Both the position numbers and the translations under genes were made by a program. Positions 33,866-45,798 of a stretch of DNA of 64,000 nt are shown in pieces. Numbering within the stretch: the stretch's first letter is position 1; every line of letters begins with the position of its first letter. The notes beneath the pieces were generated by a model. That model was not told the DNA's origin, ran no database searches, and was given only the letters and a program-made list of their open reading frames with translations. The stretch comes from Thuidium tamariscinum (taxonomy: Eukaryota; Streptophyta; Bryopsida; Hypnales; Thuidiaceae): contig OX344756.2 in the NCBI GenBank assembly GCA_947034885.2, positions 8,019,598-8,083,597 on the forward strand, given 5' to 3'.

Positions 33866-34675
33866 GGGGCCATGGTAGCTTGAAACCCCTCTTAAAGCTT
33901 TGTGGGTTTTAGCTACCTCGGGAGTCCAGTTTCAGGGGAACGAAGGTAACGTAATTAAGTAGTCACGGTGAAGTGGCTCTCTGGTTCTCTTCTTTTAAGC
34001 CCGCATGGATCAAGAACCACTACGCCAAAATTTGAGGTTCTGTCATGATTTTTTTTAGCAATTTTGAGTTCGTCATAGGTGGACTTTCTTTTGTTTAATT
34101 TGATTCAAATTCTCACTGAGCCATGAACTGAATGTTTTTCTTGTGATTTCAGTGATATAGAATTAATTCAGTCCCAGTTGAAATCTACCATTTTCGCAAA
34201 ACGATGATCATTTGAAACTACGAGTCCTTCGCTCTGTCGGGGTTATGGTGTGGTGTGTCATCTATGACAGGTTTTAGGAGCGCCGTAGTCTAGCTGTGGA
34301 GGATCTGCGTTAGCATCGATCCTTTGTTGTGATTTCTACTTCTTTTGCTGGTATTGGACAAGATCTGTTGCTATTGCTAAGGGATGTCGCGCAATAATTG
34401 CATTTCATTGCTAAGTTGCATTTTGGTGGATTCGAGGCATTGTTTGCGTTGAGATCTAGAAAAATGCCAGAAAGCACACGCTGGCCGACCCTGTTTTAGT
34501 GGGTCTGGTGAATGGTCCGTGGAAACGGCTGTCGGTCGAGATTCTAGAGCTATTCATGCTAACGTGGCATTTCTGGTTTCTTTGGTCACTATTCTGGACT
34601 TTCAATGGTTCACCAGTTCGTCTGTGGTACAGGTCCTTACATTTTGAAATTTCCCTTATCTAAAAATCGTTCCAG
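33721..34675 (+). other. Predicted 5'-UTR intron of the MYND gene
   Basis: A consensus donor GTAAGT lies at 33721 in the second tandem copy. The first copy has GTCAGT at the equivalent place and lacks it. A pyrimidine-poor but acceptable acceptor, GTTCCAG, ends at 34675, six bases before the start codon. No ATG-led frame of note lies between. This is inferred from signals only. Confidence 0.5.
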
Positions 34676-34681
34676 GTAGGG

Positions 34682-35905
34682 ATGGCGCAGCCATGTACCA
34701 TGTGCAGCAACTCTTCCTCAGGGAGATGCGCCTCATGCAATTGCAGTGCTTACTGTAGCAAAGAATGCCAGAAAGCCGACTGGCCGATCCACAAGCTTCT
34801 CTGCAAGCAGCTTCACAACTTCGCAACGCCACCCAATGCATCAGCAAGACGAGGCATCTACTTGCCAGTCGATAAAGTGACCCCAGAATTCGTTTGGGTT
34901 CCAACTGAATGGGTTCCGCAGAACGACGACTTCTCCGGGGCATATGAACGCTTCAAGATCAAGCCCTACATCGGCATGGACATGCGAGATTGCGTCCGGG
35001 TCTGGGGGAATGCCATTCGTTCCCGGGAAAGGGAAGATCACATTGAGCTATTCATGAGGGATACTGCTCTTGTTGATGGATCCCTGCCGAACCGCACCAT
35101 TGCTGGGCTAACAAAAGGGGTGGCATTTCACTCTTGGTGTGGTAGCATGTTGGCAATGAAGGTCGCCACTCTTCAAGTGGATTCTGGTCGGTATCTTCAC
35201 ATGGACACAGTTGATTTCCGAGATGTGGTTGATCTTCTTCGCTCGTACAGGTCCAGTATTCGTATCAGCGACATGAGCCTCAACCGAGAACACAAAGGGC
35301 CTCAATCACCGCTTGAGAATGCTCTGATGCAAGAAGCAGCTGGAGAGGGTCCCTCGCTAGCTAACCGATTCCAGAAAATGAATTTCGATTTGCCTGTCCC
35401 GGGTGTGAGAATCAACTGCAGTAGTGATCTCCTCGCGAGAGGGAACCGAAAGTTCGAGGCTGTCGATGTACCAAGCAAGGATCCTATATGGAATGCACCG
35501 ATTACCAGCATTTCAAATCTCATTGGTATGCCTGTTACGGTGAGACGCATCACGCCTCCGAGCGACACGGTGGAAGAAAACCAGGCAGTGACATTCCTTC
35601 ATCTAAATGCTGACCCGCAGAGTAAGCATTGGGGCTGGGCTTACCCTTGGGATTGGCTAGATCCTGCTGGAAGTTGTCTCGTGGTGCACGCCGAGAAAAA
35701 GAAGCTCTCACCGAAGCAAGTCGAGGTACTGTGTTCCTTTTGCCAGGATTTTCTGCAGCCTCTTTTTGGGGAATCGGTTGAAAATCTAGAGAATATGAAG
35801 CTTAAGAATGCGGTGCTCCGCAATCTCACTCCAAGTTCATACGCACTGTTCTGTTCCGGCTTCGAAAGTGGACGACGAACCTATGATTATGATACAACTG
35901 AATGA
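34682..35905 (+). CDS. MYND zinc-finger protein, intronless
   Basis: 407 residues starting MAQPCTMC, with a good start context. The MYND finger at 5-41 has all ligands in canonical spacing: C5-x2-C8-x7-C16-x2-C19-x5-C25-x3-C29-x7-H37-x3-C41. MYND fingers bind zinc and mediate protein-protein contacts. The remaining 360 residues form no domain I can name, but they include WVPTEWVP, HSWCGSMLAMKV and a TVDFRDVVDLLRSYR segment. That layout reminds me of uncharacterised MYND proteins of fungi. There is no SET domain and no membrane segment. The frame has no intron. A likely poly(A) signal AATAAA lies at about 36126. The molecular role is unknown. Confidence 0.9.
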   Translation: MAQPCTMCSNSSSGRCASCNCSAYCSKECQKADWPIHKLLCKQLHNFATPPNASARRGIYLPVDKVTPEFVWVPTEWVPQNDDFSGAYERFKIKPYIGMDMRDCVRVWGNAIRSREREDHIELFMRDTALVDGSLPNRTIAGLTKGVAFHSWCGSMLAMKVATLQVDSGRYLHMDTVDFRDVVDLLRSYRSSIRISDMSLNREHKGPQSPLENALMQEAAGEGPSLANRFQKMNFDLPVPGVRINCSSDLLARGNRKFEAVDVPSKDPIWNAPITSISNLIGMPVTVRRITPPSDTVEENQAVTFLHLNADPQSKHWGWAYPWDWLDPAGSCLVVHAEKKKLSPKQVEVLCSFCQDFLQPLFGESVENLENMKLKNAVLRNLTPSSYALFCSGFESGRRTYDYDTTE

Positions 35906-36124
35906 AGTCCTTCCAGAATCTTACCTCCTGTAAGAGGGTTTTTATCCTCACGACTTGTAGGCAGTCCTCCATTTCCTTAATCATTTTCCGCTAGGGTGGC
36001 TCCCAAATTTTGGTCTAGCTACTCTACTGCATCTGGGGGTTAACAAATTTGTGTTGGAATTCTCACATTTTCCTCATATTTCCAGCTCGACTCAAAAGTT
36101 TTCAAAATCTGACAATACTTGGCC

Positions 36125-36132
36125 CAATAAAG
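36125..36132 (+). terminator. Likely poly(A) signal of the MYND gene
   Basis: CAATAAAG lies about 220 bases after the stop codon. It is a sequence signal only. Confidence 0.4.
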
Positions 36133-36499
36133 AATACGTACTTGTTGAGCTATTTTCCAGGTTGGAATGACTCCGGGTTTTTTCGCACTTGTATAAACAC
36201 TTTCCTTCATACTTGTGGGATGATTGTTGAGATTGAAGTCACTCCAGTGGATTCCATAAGGATCAATTTCAGGGTTTCTGTAAGAGGGTTCGCTTGCGTA
36301 AATCCAAAACCAACCATTGGCTCCTATTTGAAGATAATACTTAAGTTGTTATCAAACGTTTTGAGTGGGTATTGACCCCGTTATCAAGAGGATTTGATTG
36401 CACCAAAATTTGGTTGAATTAAAGGTAGTTGATAAGTGTCGCCCCAATTTTTCATCTCGTGTTCCACTGACCTCTAAATGAGTGAAATTGGTAATTTAA

Positions 36500-37075
36500 T
36501 GGAGTGCACTCTACTCCGTCTACTAGATCAAATGCAGAAATATGAACAGCGTACCGTGCCTGGGTCACTAATGAGTTCGTTCCATTCCTTGGGCATCACT
36601 ACTGCCCCACCTTGTCCACAGCATTCCATTAATTCTCGGCACAATTCAGGAATTTCACGCGATTGCCTTAAAAGTTCATGAAATCATTGTAAGAAGAAGC
36701 TTGAACGAACCTCTTTTACCAGCTTCACACAAGCACGTGATCCCAACTGAACGGAGCGTTGTCGCCTGTGTCGAGAAGAGACTTTCCACTATGCCCATCA
36801 TGGATTTCCTCATCATCTACTCCTCTAGGAACCTCAGTTAGCCAGGCGTTCATCACTCTGAAGTCTGAATGGCAGACATCGCTACCTCCGCTACCTGCCT
36901 TTCGCGTTCCACAAAGACTCCCATTGATTCCCTCCGATGCCAATATTATTTACCTCCTAACACAAACTGCAAATCATCAGGCCATCAGCCATGACCAGCA
37001 CGAAAATCTCTTCACCATCGATCTCATCATCAACCTTGAAACTATTGAAAACATCCCAAGCTCTCAAAGGTAAAC
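36500..37075 (-). pseudogene. Uncertain minus-strand exon-like pieces
   Basis: Three short minus-strand frames have gene-like composition: about 37073-36965 (reading RAWDVFNSFKVDDEIDGEE), 36943-36725 (reading ASEGINGSLCGTRKAG, then MNAWLTEVPRGVDDEE) and about 36652-36545 (reading EIPELCRELMECCGQGG, then VVMPKEWNELISDPGT, before a GTACGC donor-like site). I could not join them into one frame with convincing splice sites, and I do not recognise the protein. They could be exons of a small gene driven from the telo-box side, or relics. Confidence 0.3.
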
Positions 37076-37083
37076 CCTAAACC
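37068..37083. promoter_or_regulatory. Telo-box, two telomere-type repeats
   Basis: Two adjacent AAACCCTAA-type units occur here, with looser CCCTAAA/CCCTGAAA variants to about 37118. Plant promoters and 5' UTRs of growth-related and translation genes often carry telo-boxes. Position and orientation would suit a minus-strand gene at 36500-37075. Confidence 0.6.
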
Positions 37084-37289
37084 CTAAGAAATCCCACCAC
37101 CAAAACCCTGAAACCTAGGGAATAAAAAATCCGCCGAAGGTGTAAAACCATACACTACTCTCGCAAAGCTGCTTCAATGGAGCACACTTCTGCTTGAAAG
37201 GTAAGACACGCAGTTGACTGGTTTGCCTTGTTGACATGTTTGAAACATTTTAATTTTTTTCTATGTAAAGACAAACATGAGAATTGGGG

Positions 37290-37470
37290 AGAGCAACTAA
37301 AATTTTATTTTTTTGACAAAGTGTGAATTCATTACAAATTTTTGAAGTGAACTAGACAAATGGCTCAAACTAGTCTCTAGACTATTCCAAAGCCATCAAA
37401 AACTATAGCTATAGTGGTCATCAAACCACCTAATGCAGTTACAAAATTTCCTAACATGGTTGAATATTTT
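37290..37470. repeat. Dispersed repeat R2, copy 1
   Basis: It aligns with 48412-48570 from TTTTTTYGACAAAGTGTGAAT through CACCTAATGCAGT. The T-rich start on the plus strand could be a retroposon poly(A) tail read in reverse. Its interior has no frame. The 37470-38140 flank is AT-rich with no gene. Confidence 0.6.
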
Positions 37471-38139
37471 CTAACATGGACATGACATAAAGGAATAAAA
37501 AAGGTTAGTTCATGTAATGAATTATACTAGAAAGGTGTAGATTTCTAGAAGAATCTCTAATATCTCTATCACCATCACTCAAAACATTGATTTCAGCCAT
37601 TGACCTATTTAATGAAGTCTTGTTTATATTAATTAGAAAAAACTTGGCATGGATTGATGGAAATTTGTATTGGGTCGTTTGATAGATGTCTGTATTAGGG
37701 ACTTGGCCTGTCATGGGCCAGTTTACTTTACGGTAATTAGGAATTTAAGTGAGCTTGTAAAATGACACCACAACAAGAGGAAACGTCTTCCATGCAAAAG
37801 ATGCGTTTCCACTACTTGAAACCTCTTCCTCATTCATTGCATTTGGATTAAGATACACGAGCTTAATTCCATCTGCAATCCATTTCCGTCATCCTGTAGT
37901 TGGCCCCATTACCACCCATTCCACTATCCAAATCTATCCAAAAATGATCCAATCATGTCTAGAAATTTAACAAAATTAGTGCATTTATGTCATTCAGGGT
38001 AACATAGCAATAGCTAATTGATGAATACGTAGATGCTTATAGGGACATAAGAAGGTAGTTATGGGTTGTTATTAGGGTATTCATGACCTTAGTCATAGGT
38101 GTTTTTGTAATTTAGGGTTGAACAATTCAAAAATTCAGA

Positions 38140-38653
38140 GAAATTACAATTTTGATTAGAAAATTATAATTTCACTTGGGTTTGATTTGTGGAACATGCA
38201 CACACCTTTGAAAAATATGTGTCCATGTTAGAATTGGCCCTAAGATAGTTAGATTGCAAATCAAGGTGGTAATAGGTTGGTCTACTGTACATTAATTCAT
38301 TTGGGCTATAAATTTTGTTGTAATGAAAAAAATTGGCAAATCTTCATTCTTAGAGTCCTCGCTTAGATGGAATTGAAAAAATTCCATTCTTTAAGTTAGG
38401 CTATTTGTTTAGTTTTCTACATTGAGATCTCTTAGATTATACGTCCCTCTTCCATGTTCTTAATACCATCAAAAAGCTCTTGGCAAGGAAGGGTTCATGC
38501 GCTCTATTTTGTGGCATTTGAATCTATGGTGTGAAAAGATTATGAATTTTAAAGTTTTTATAAATGAAAAAATGAAAAAATGATTTTTACTTAAATTTTG
38601 ATTGTAGCAATGATACATGTCACACTAGTATTTTATAATTTTAATTATGTAAA
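38140..38653. repeat. Relics of block B-type and R3 repeats
   Basis: Bases 38140-38330 resemble 12526-12700 and 23790-23945 (shared AATATGTG, AATTGGCC and ATCAAGGTGGTAA motifs). Bases 38430-38650 resemble 50685-51000 and part of 30150-30270. These are old dispersed repeats of unknown class. Confidence 0.55.
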
Positions 38654-39385
38654 GGGCCATTGCAAGAAACACCTATACTATTTTGTGTCACACGTTGCAT
38701 GCTGATCAGTTTTTTCGCCATAACTTTTGTGTTTTAGCTCCAAATGACTCAAGATATATAGGGAAGGTACTCATCACTACTATACACCTTCCTTGATTTT
38801 TTCATAATTTTCAAAAATAGTTTACTATCCAAAATAGACCCCAATTGGATGTCACACTTGGCAATTTAGAGGTTTTTAGTACCTGAGCTATACCTTTTTT
38901 TAATGATTTTGAGATGAAATTTGGATGAGATGGTCTTCTAGTAGACTTCTAGCTCTCCAGGGAAGGATTTTCAAAAATAGTTAATTTTGTAAGGTTTGGA
39001 GGTCTACAAAGTGAGCTCCCTTCTGCTTGTATTTTGAAACATATAAAATATTATTTTGGTGGGTTTTTTTGTGAATGACCACCTCCATAAAGTTGTTGCA
39101 AATGGTCACTTTTTATTTTTTGAAAATACTTATTTTTACTATTTTTCCCTAATTTTTGAATCAAAGTACCTATTTTCTTGAGATTTGGCACTTTTCAAGT
39201 TCTCCTACTTAGAGAATTTTTCTATCAATTTCCTTCAGTGAAAACCTTCATTTTAGAGGTATATACATTATTCCTTCTTTTTTTAAAATTTAAAATTAGT
39301 TTTCTAATTTTATAATACTACTGAAAAAATCATGAGTACTGTTGCAAAACGCAACAAATAGGACAGGTGTTTCTTGCAATGACCC
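38654..39385. mobile_element. Fold-back element of the GGGYCATTGCAAGAAACACC family
   Basis: A 732-bp element. The left end GGGCCATTGCAAGAAACACC and the right end, as reverse complement GGGTCATTGCAAGAAACACC, are inverted over about 30 bp. TAAA flanks both sides (38650-38653 and 39386-39389), suggesting a 4-bp target duplication. A related element is at 60531-61418. No coding capacity was seen. Confidence 0.78.
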
Positions 39386-40386
39386 TAAATTTCATGTTTG
39401 TAAAGGACTTCCCACTTAACTACTTGCAACACTTGCATCTTAGAAGAAGTCTGGATATTGTCAATGACAAAGACAAGAAGGAGACATTACATGAACTTTC
39501 ACCTAGAGAAATTTGTAGGCACTTTTTCACTTACTTGTCTCTAATACAAAGCCTTGGGTTTGTGTCACTATCTAGAAGCTTGCCTTGAATCTTCTAAAGT
39601 AAGCTACATTTACTCTCTTGTTTGAGCTGAAGGAAACTCTTGATATTGTTGGTTCTCATTGCAAACATCGCATTAAATTAACCCTCTAAGTCCTTTGTCA
39701 GCTCTTAGAGAAACCACAAAAATTGCAAACGGTAGTCGAGCTTCTTCTTGATAACGTCAAGATCTCAAAAAGCTTCTAAAATTCATTCATTGCTTCAGAT
39801 TGTGATAAAACCCCATGAAGGAGTATAGTACCTAACATTCTCCACAAATACAAGATACAACAAGTAAAGGCATGTGTACAAGAATATACATGATGCACCA
39901 TTTGCACAAGTACAAAATCTATAGAATGGCTCAAAATAATTCTTCAAAAATCTTATAATATTCTTTGAGTTGATGCTCAAATATTGTGTAGTGCATAATT
40001 CCAAAATACACCCATATTCACTCATTAAATCCACAAATACAACAAACATAGGCCAATGCCAACCTCATTTACGGATTAAGCTCATAGATTCTATGCTCAC
40101 ATGTTAACACTCCCATATTAGAGCTGGCCATTTTGAATTCCACACTTTCTATCAATGGATTAAGCCACAATATTTTATATGAGTTTAATTTGACTTCCAA
40201 AGTGCGCAAGGATCTTGATGACATCTGCTCTTGCAATCTCAAGAGATTCCTATTTACAAGATGGAATTGGGCATTGAATTTGCTATAAGCTTAATTTAAC
40301 TAACAAAACTCCCTTTCATGCTATTCTTTCTCATCAAATTTCATCATTTCATTGCAACCTTAAAGAGCATACAAGTAGCTAAGCTA
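39386..40386. other. Intergenic DNA, no recognised gene
   Basis: Short frames on both strands (73 codons plus at 39367, 84 minus at 40049) lack recognisable motifs and are probably chance or decayed transposon coding. Confidence 0.35.
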
Positions 40387-40693
40387 CACTAAAAAGGATA
40401 TTTAGTATTAGCAACACTATTTACGAACCATGACACTAAATATCATTAACCCTACTAAAGTAACATTAAATTTAATTTCTAACAGTAAAAGTACTCTATG
40501 ATAAATCTGAAATACGAAAAGGTTTACATAGAGTGTTAGAAATGGAAGGAGATGACAGAAGGGAAGAGAAGCCAAAGGCCATGCATTCAAGTTTAATACT
40601 ACACTAATTCCTCCAAAGTTCAGATTTAGTATTGTGTGGGGTAGGGTGATCATTACACTAAATGTAACCCAATTCTAAATATCCCTTTTAGTG
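40387..40693. mobile_element. MITE with CACTAAAAAGG ends and TA flanks
   Basis: A 307-bp element. The left end CACTAAAAAGGATATTTAG and right end, as reverse complement CACTAAAAGGGATATTTAG, match at 18 of 19 bases. TA flanks both sides (40385-40386, 40694-40695). The interior is partly self-complementary (TTTCTAACA and TGTTAGAAA arms). Despite starting CACTA, the 2-bp target argues against the En/Spm class. Confidence 0.78.
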
Positions 40694-40819
40694 TATTGAC
40701 AAGGGACTTCATAATCTTCCCAACTACCAAGCATCATAAATGAGCAAATGGTTCTAAACTGCAAAATGGACATGGCTTTGCACTGAGCTTCTCACAGCAA
40801 GATGCACATTAAGGTACGA

Positions 40820-41100
40820 GGTTTTAAAAGTGAACAGGCTCGAAAATAGAGCACCTTCTTAAATGTATATAGTTTGTACATGTTGTTTTTTCATAGTCTT
40901 CATCAATGTACAAATTGTGTACATTTTAGGAATTGCACCATTTTAGAGCCTTATGCCACTTCAACTTCAAATTTTTTTAACTAATTCTACAAAGCTCCCA
41001 AAAATATAAAATGACTTGTGTTAGATGTCAAATCTACTTGTCTTTTAAGGAAATTTTACTGATAAATGTTTCAAGATGTTTCACCTCCCCCAAAATTAGT
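40820..41100. repeat. Dispersed repeat R4, copy 1, with internal short palindrome
   Basis: It is an inverted copy of 59410-59690, with a further partial match at 51050-51200. The inner part (about 40829-40941) is a hairpin with GCACC and GTACA motifs on both arms. The flanks on both sides are also shared, so the hairpin is part of a larger element. Confidence 0.6.
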
Positions 41101-41418
41101 TGCAACCCTTAGATTCTCCATTATACGACCTACCCTTAATACATCATAGCTATTACAACACTGCATCATATAAACAACTAAATCATTTTCATTTGTAATA
41201 CAAAGAAGGCGATAATGTTTTGAGGAGCATCTTACATCGCACTCTAAATCTTAATCTACCAAATGTTTCCTTACAGAATTAAGCACTTGTACAATTTATT
41301 TGACATGTACAGTTTATTCCAAACCAAATTCAAGTCTCCAAGTCCAGACAATCATAAGCTTAGCAACCATTTAGTGTCATAGCATGACATTGAGAGAAGT
41401 TAACAAAATCTACGGGTA

Positions 41419-41690
41419 AGGTGGGTACACCTAAAAGTGTCACTTTTTGGTACTGCGCCTAGTAATGATTATTGGTCTGATCAAATTTTCATATAGTCTT
41501 CTTAGCAAGTGAAAGCACATTCCAATGCACCAAAAAATGTAGCATTTGGATACAATATGCAAAAATTATTAAGGTTCAAAGTTTGTTTCTAAAAGCACTT
41601 CAGCCAAATAGGTACATAATGGAATTCAGAAATGTACAGCAACTATAGATGGCACTTTTAGGTGAGGTGAAATTTTAGGTGTACCCACCT
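41419..41690. mobile_element. MITE family M1, copy 3
   Basis: A 272-bp element with AGGTGGGTACACC inverted ends and TA flanks (41417-41418, 41691-41692). It shares the interior order of the copy at 16904 and is more diverged. Confidence 0.82.
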
Positions 41691-41765
41691 TATGTCATTA
41701 CTATTTTCTTCATAATTTATATATTGGCAAGGACGTCAATTATCGTGCAATAGGCATTGTTTTGA

Positions 41766-42934
41766 CCCTTGAGTGTCCAGACTCATCTTCAAAATTGATG
41801 ATTTTTGAAAAATCATCAAAAAGTACTACTTGGAAGAAAATTTTGGAATTGAGATGCAAATAAAAGTTGTAGAATTTGAGTTCTAGATTCTATCCATATG
41901 GTTAGATTTGCCAAAGCTATCAAAATATTGTCATTTTTGGAGTAAATTTTGTTGGAATGGATTTGAAATGAGGTTCTCTGAACATGGTGATTCTTTGGAA
42001 TCTTTGCATTCTTTAATTCTATAACCTCATTTTTGCAATTCCAAGTTAGAACTAGAGTCAATACAATATTGACTTCAACAACCACTTAACATACTCACAT
42101 TTGTAATTTTGGAAAAATACTACCAACACCAAATCCAACCCTAGGATAGTACAACAACTTCATAAAGTATCTCTAAAAATTAGGATGGCTTTCATCCAAG
42201 CTATAATGAGAAAGAAATTTGATTTTCAATTTGTACATCATCTAAAAATTGGACGTCTAAACACTTCAAGGTTAAAGACTTACACATAATAAATACTTTT
42301 AAAGTATTAGAAGAAAAATTCAATTTTTAGACATGCACAAGAGATGTATGTACAAATCATTGCCTCAAGATTAACCCTTAAAAGACATTTCATATTTGGG
42401 CTTGATCAAAACTTGATTAAATTTCTACATTAGAACACACAATTCAAAAATTTGATGTTTTTAAAATGTAGTAATATAAATCTGAAATTTAAATTAATTT
42501 TTTTATAATTAATTTTTTTTGATTAAATTTTATATGATATTTATAAGAAATTTTGGTATAAAAATCATAATAATTACAAATAGTATGAAATTTTAATATA
42601 ATGTACTAAAAGCAATTTGAAATTTTTAAGAAAAATGGAAATAATAGTGACAAACATTATAGTGTAATTGGTATATTCTTTGAGCTCACACCAAAATAGA
42701 TTCAATAGAGAAAGTTCAAAAAATAATGTATTTTGGGCTTTCAAGATACTATCTTCAAAACATCACAAAATTTATAATTTTAATCATTTTGTAAAATAAA
42801 TTTAAATAAAATAATAATAGATTATTAGAACATTGTATTTTTAGTTAAGCTTAAAAGCATTTAAAACCACACTATGAAAATAATTCAAGTTTGACTTTCA
42901 AAATGCCCATCAAGCTTGCAATGTCCTTGAAGGG
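41766..42934. mobile_element. Possible TTAA-family element, 1.2 kb
   Basis: The left end CCCTTGAGTGTCC and the right end, as reverse complement CCCTTCAAGGACATT, are inverted. TTAA follows the right end, but the left flank is TTGA, perhaps a decayed TTAA. The interior is AT-rich and non-coding. It is weaker than the copies at 10698 and 51830. Confidence 0.4.
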
Positions 42935-43709
42935 TTAAGATTAAATTTAAATTCCATTAAATTCTAAATCTCATACCCACATATCTATTTGCAAGACACA
43001 AGAGCTTCATGACCTTTATATCATACATATAAAGATGTGAATTTGTGGCTAGTTGGACATAATATTTCCTACAATCATTTAAGCATATAAATGCTACTCA
43101 AAAACAAGGTCAAGAAGGAATTACAAGACCAACCACTGGTAACTAAAAGTCCTCTATCAAAATAAACTTTGAATTATTAAACTTCTAAAAAGTAAAAAAT
43201 ATTCTATAATATGAACCACTAAACCAAATGAATGAACACAAAACATCCCAATTTATTCCTCTTGGGCAATTATGTTTTAATTTACAGTTACTTCATCTAC
43301 TAGGTTGTAATAATAATTACAGGTCAATGCTTGACCATCTATTTTAAACGGCACAAGAATCTAACAAATATGCTACTTACAATACATATAATTCTACATT
43401 TCAAAAAACTCTGTAAAAAAAATATAGGGCATTTATTAGTCATCAAAAGTAGAAGTTACAACTTTGAGGCAGCATGGATACATGGGTCCCTATCTCCCTA
43501 CTTCAGCTCTTCAAAATTTGATCAGTCATTGATAAGCAGTATCAGATGCACACAAAATAAGATCTTCTACTCAGCCGGTGCTTACAAGTTTTAGTGCCCA
43601 AATGGGCAGTCAACAATGAGAGTAGAATCAAATGGTAAATTTGCATTGCAGAGCTTCATAAAGTCAAGGACCGACATGAATTACCTCCGGTACACTCTAC
43701 AGGCTGCTG
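42935..43709. other. Intergenic, 3' flank of the Iojap gene
   Basis: No independent gene was seen. The right part probably holds the 3' UTR of the minus-strand Iojap gene. Confidence 0.45.
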
Positions 43710-45495
43710 CTAAAGCCCAATATCCTTAATGTTTGTAGGTCTTCGTTTTCGCCACATCTCCTCCAGATTGTATTCGCCTCTGATATCATCCCTAAACACG
43801 TGCACTACTATGCTACCTGCAATCACCAAAGGTTCGCATATTGATCAAAAGGGGAACGTAATTGCCAAGACTTATGTAGAGTTGCTTCAGGAGAAAACTG
43901 CGGTTAAATTCTACAAGTACAACGTGCTGAAATAAAACAAAACAGGAGGATTAATGAAGACCATAGGAACGGTAAACGAGTATCTTACCACAGTCAACAA
44001 CCATCCATTCCTCACTCTCTCGTCCCTCAACAGTTGGATATACATTATCACCCACGTTGATTGAGCGTCTTTTCACCTGCAGGAATTAAAAAGTATACAT
44101 AAGCAAGGTCACAGAATTAAGGTAGTGGCACACTGAGTTCACTGCAGGGGATAATCTGCATTAATAAAAGTGGATATAAACTTGTACAGTGCAATCAGGT
44201 AAGGGCAAGTGAGCTTACTTCAAAACAGATGGCGTCGGCGATTCCTCTCAAATGCCTGCCTGAATGTCCAGAGGCAATTACCAAGTGATCAGCCCACTCG
44301 CAAAGGTCACGCACTGATATTACTTGGACATCATCAGCCCTGGTTTTCTCAAGCACCATCTCCACTTCTTCTACGCTTAACACGTGAAGGTATCTCCGAC
44401 CCTCGGGATCTGCATGTGGCTCGCCATCTTCCAAAAAACCTTCGTCGACACCTTCCTGTACACACATACTGCGAACCTTAGACAGATGCATGAGTGATTA
44501 AAGAACAATAAGATTCTCAGGTAGAACATTATAGTCGCGCAATGAGATTTCAGGCATTGTAACCCTCACGTCCAGAGTACAATGTGCCTGTGCACAATGA
44601 TTAACAAAATAAAAAACCTTTACCCCTAGAGGATTAGGGATCCGTGGTCAATGACCAACTGGATTGATCATAACGTGAAATGCACAATAAAGATGAGCCC
44701 AAGTCTGGCAGCACCAGAATCAGTGAAGAGCATAGCACTTTTTGGTCTAAAATAAAGAAAATTGAACAAAAGAATGACTCTCTATGACGTGAAACTCCTT
44801 ACAAAAACATGAGGCTAAATTTGGGCGCCTTGGTCGTTAGGGCGAAACCCTAAATTCTAAAGCTCCATAAACCTTCACCAGATTTGCTACGACACTTTGT
44901 CTGCATGAAATTTTTAATTGGAATTAACCCGTACGGTAGTTCTAAAATCTGCTCTGGCTGCAATGCTAGCACGGCAGATTGATCGACAAGGTGCGATTTT
45001 GGCAAAATTATATCCTGATGATTAGATTAAAGACTTTCAAGTACGGTTCTGTAACCCTATAATAATCCACTTGCAAAGAATCAACTGAATTCAACAAACG
45101 GATGTCCTTACACAAGAAAACAACTCCTCTTCAGATGAATCAGACTGTATATTCGCTTCCTCCACGGCACGGGACCTGAAATCAACTGCTACTTCCTGTG
45201 CCTCGTCCGATTCGATCTCCTCTTCTCCAGCAGCAACTACCGTCGCCATTTTCTCCAGCTCCATACGAGATACACTAAAAGTCCTACAGGGGTTTAAAAT
45301 TGCAGAAACAGAGGAGCCATTTGCAGACCCTGGAATGAAATGCTGCACCCGAGCTTCCTGTGGAAGTGCCAACACAGATGAATTCGAATTGGAGAGTGAA
45401 GAGGAGGCTGCGACAGCTTGAGAATGAGAACAAACGGTCGAGGGCAAGAGCAATTGGCGAAGTGGCCGAAGACGAGATAACCCCGGGCGCGGCAT
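43710..45495 (-). CDS. Iojap/RsfS-family organelle ribosome silencing factor
   Basis: Four exons on the minus strand: 45495-45112, 44455-44219, 44076-43989 and 43816-43710. All junctions are GT-AG and in frame, giving 271 residues. RsfS/Iojap proteins bind the large ribosomal subunit (L14/uL14) and hinder subunit joining; plant members act in plastids or mitochondria. The N-terminus is Arg- and Leu-rich (MPRPGLSRLRPLRQLLLP), with CRTFSVS near 70-76 resembling a mitochondrial cleavage site, so mitochondria are favoured. An acidic linker (about 85-145) precedes the RsfS domain at about 157-268. Conserved features include ADDV, DLCEWADHLVIASG, HLRGIA, W231, D235, H242 and YNLEEMW near the end. 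Length is normal for plant members. A MITE lies about 300 bp upstream. Confidence 0.93.
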
Positions 45496-45798
45496 GAGGA
45501 CTGACTACAGAGTGGCTGAGCTGCTTCAATATAGCAGCAAAACAGAGCTGGTAGTGAAACTAGTACATCACCTACGCAACTAATCAAAGGTATCAAAAGA
45601 GACAGGAAGAGATGATAGGGATGGAGAACAGCATTGGAAGGGCGATCGACGGGCGGGGTTCACCACAGTTTTTGAATTCGTACGCGAAAACTGGAAGAAA
45701 CAGCAGCAGGGGTTTTGGGTTTCAGATTAGGGTTGGGACCAAGGCTGCTGGTCGTGCTCGCTGAATCCAAGACTTGTAACGTAAAAGTTAGTGGCCGT

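Noticed and set aside
39367..40049. Possible copia-type remnant frames on both strands
   Set aside because: No reverse transcriptase, integrase or LTR motif could be identified.
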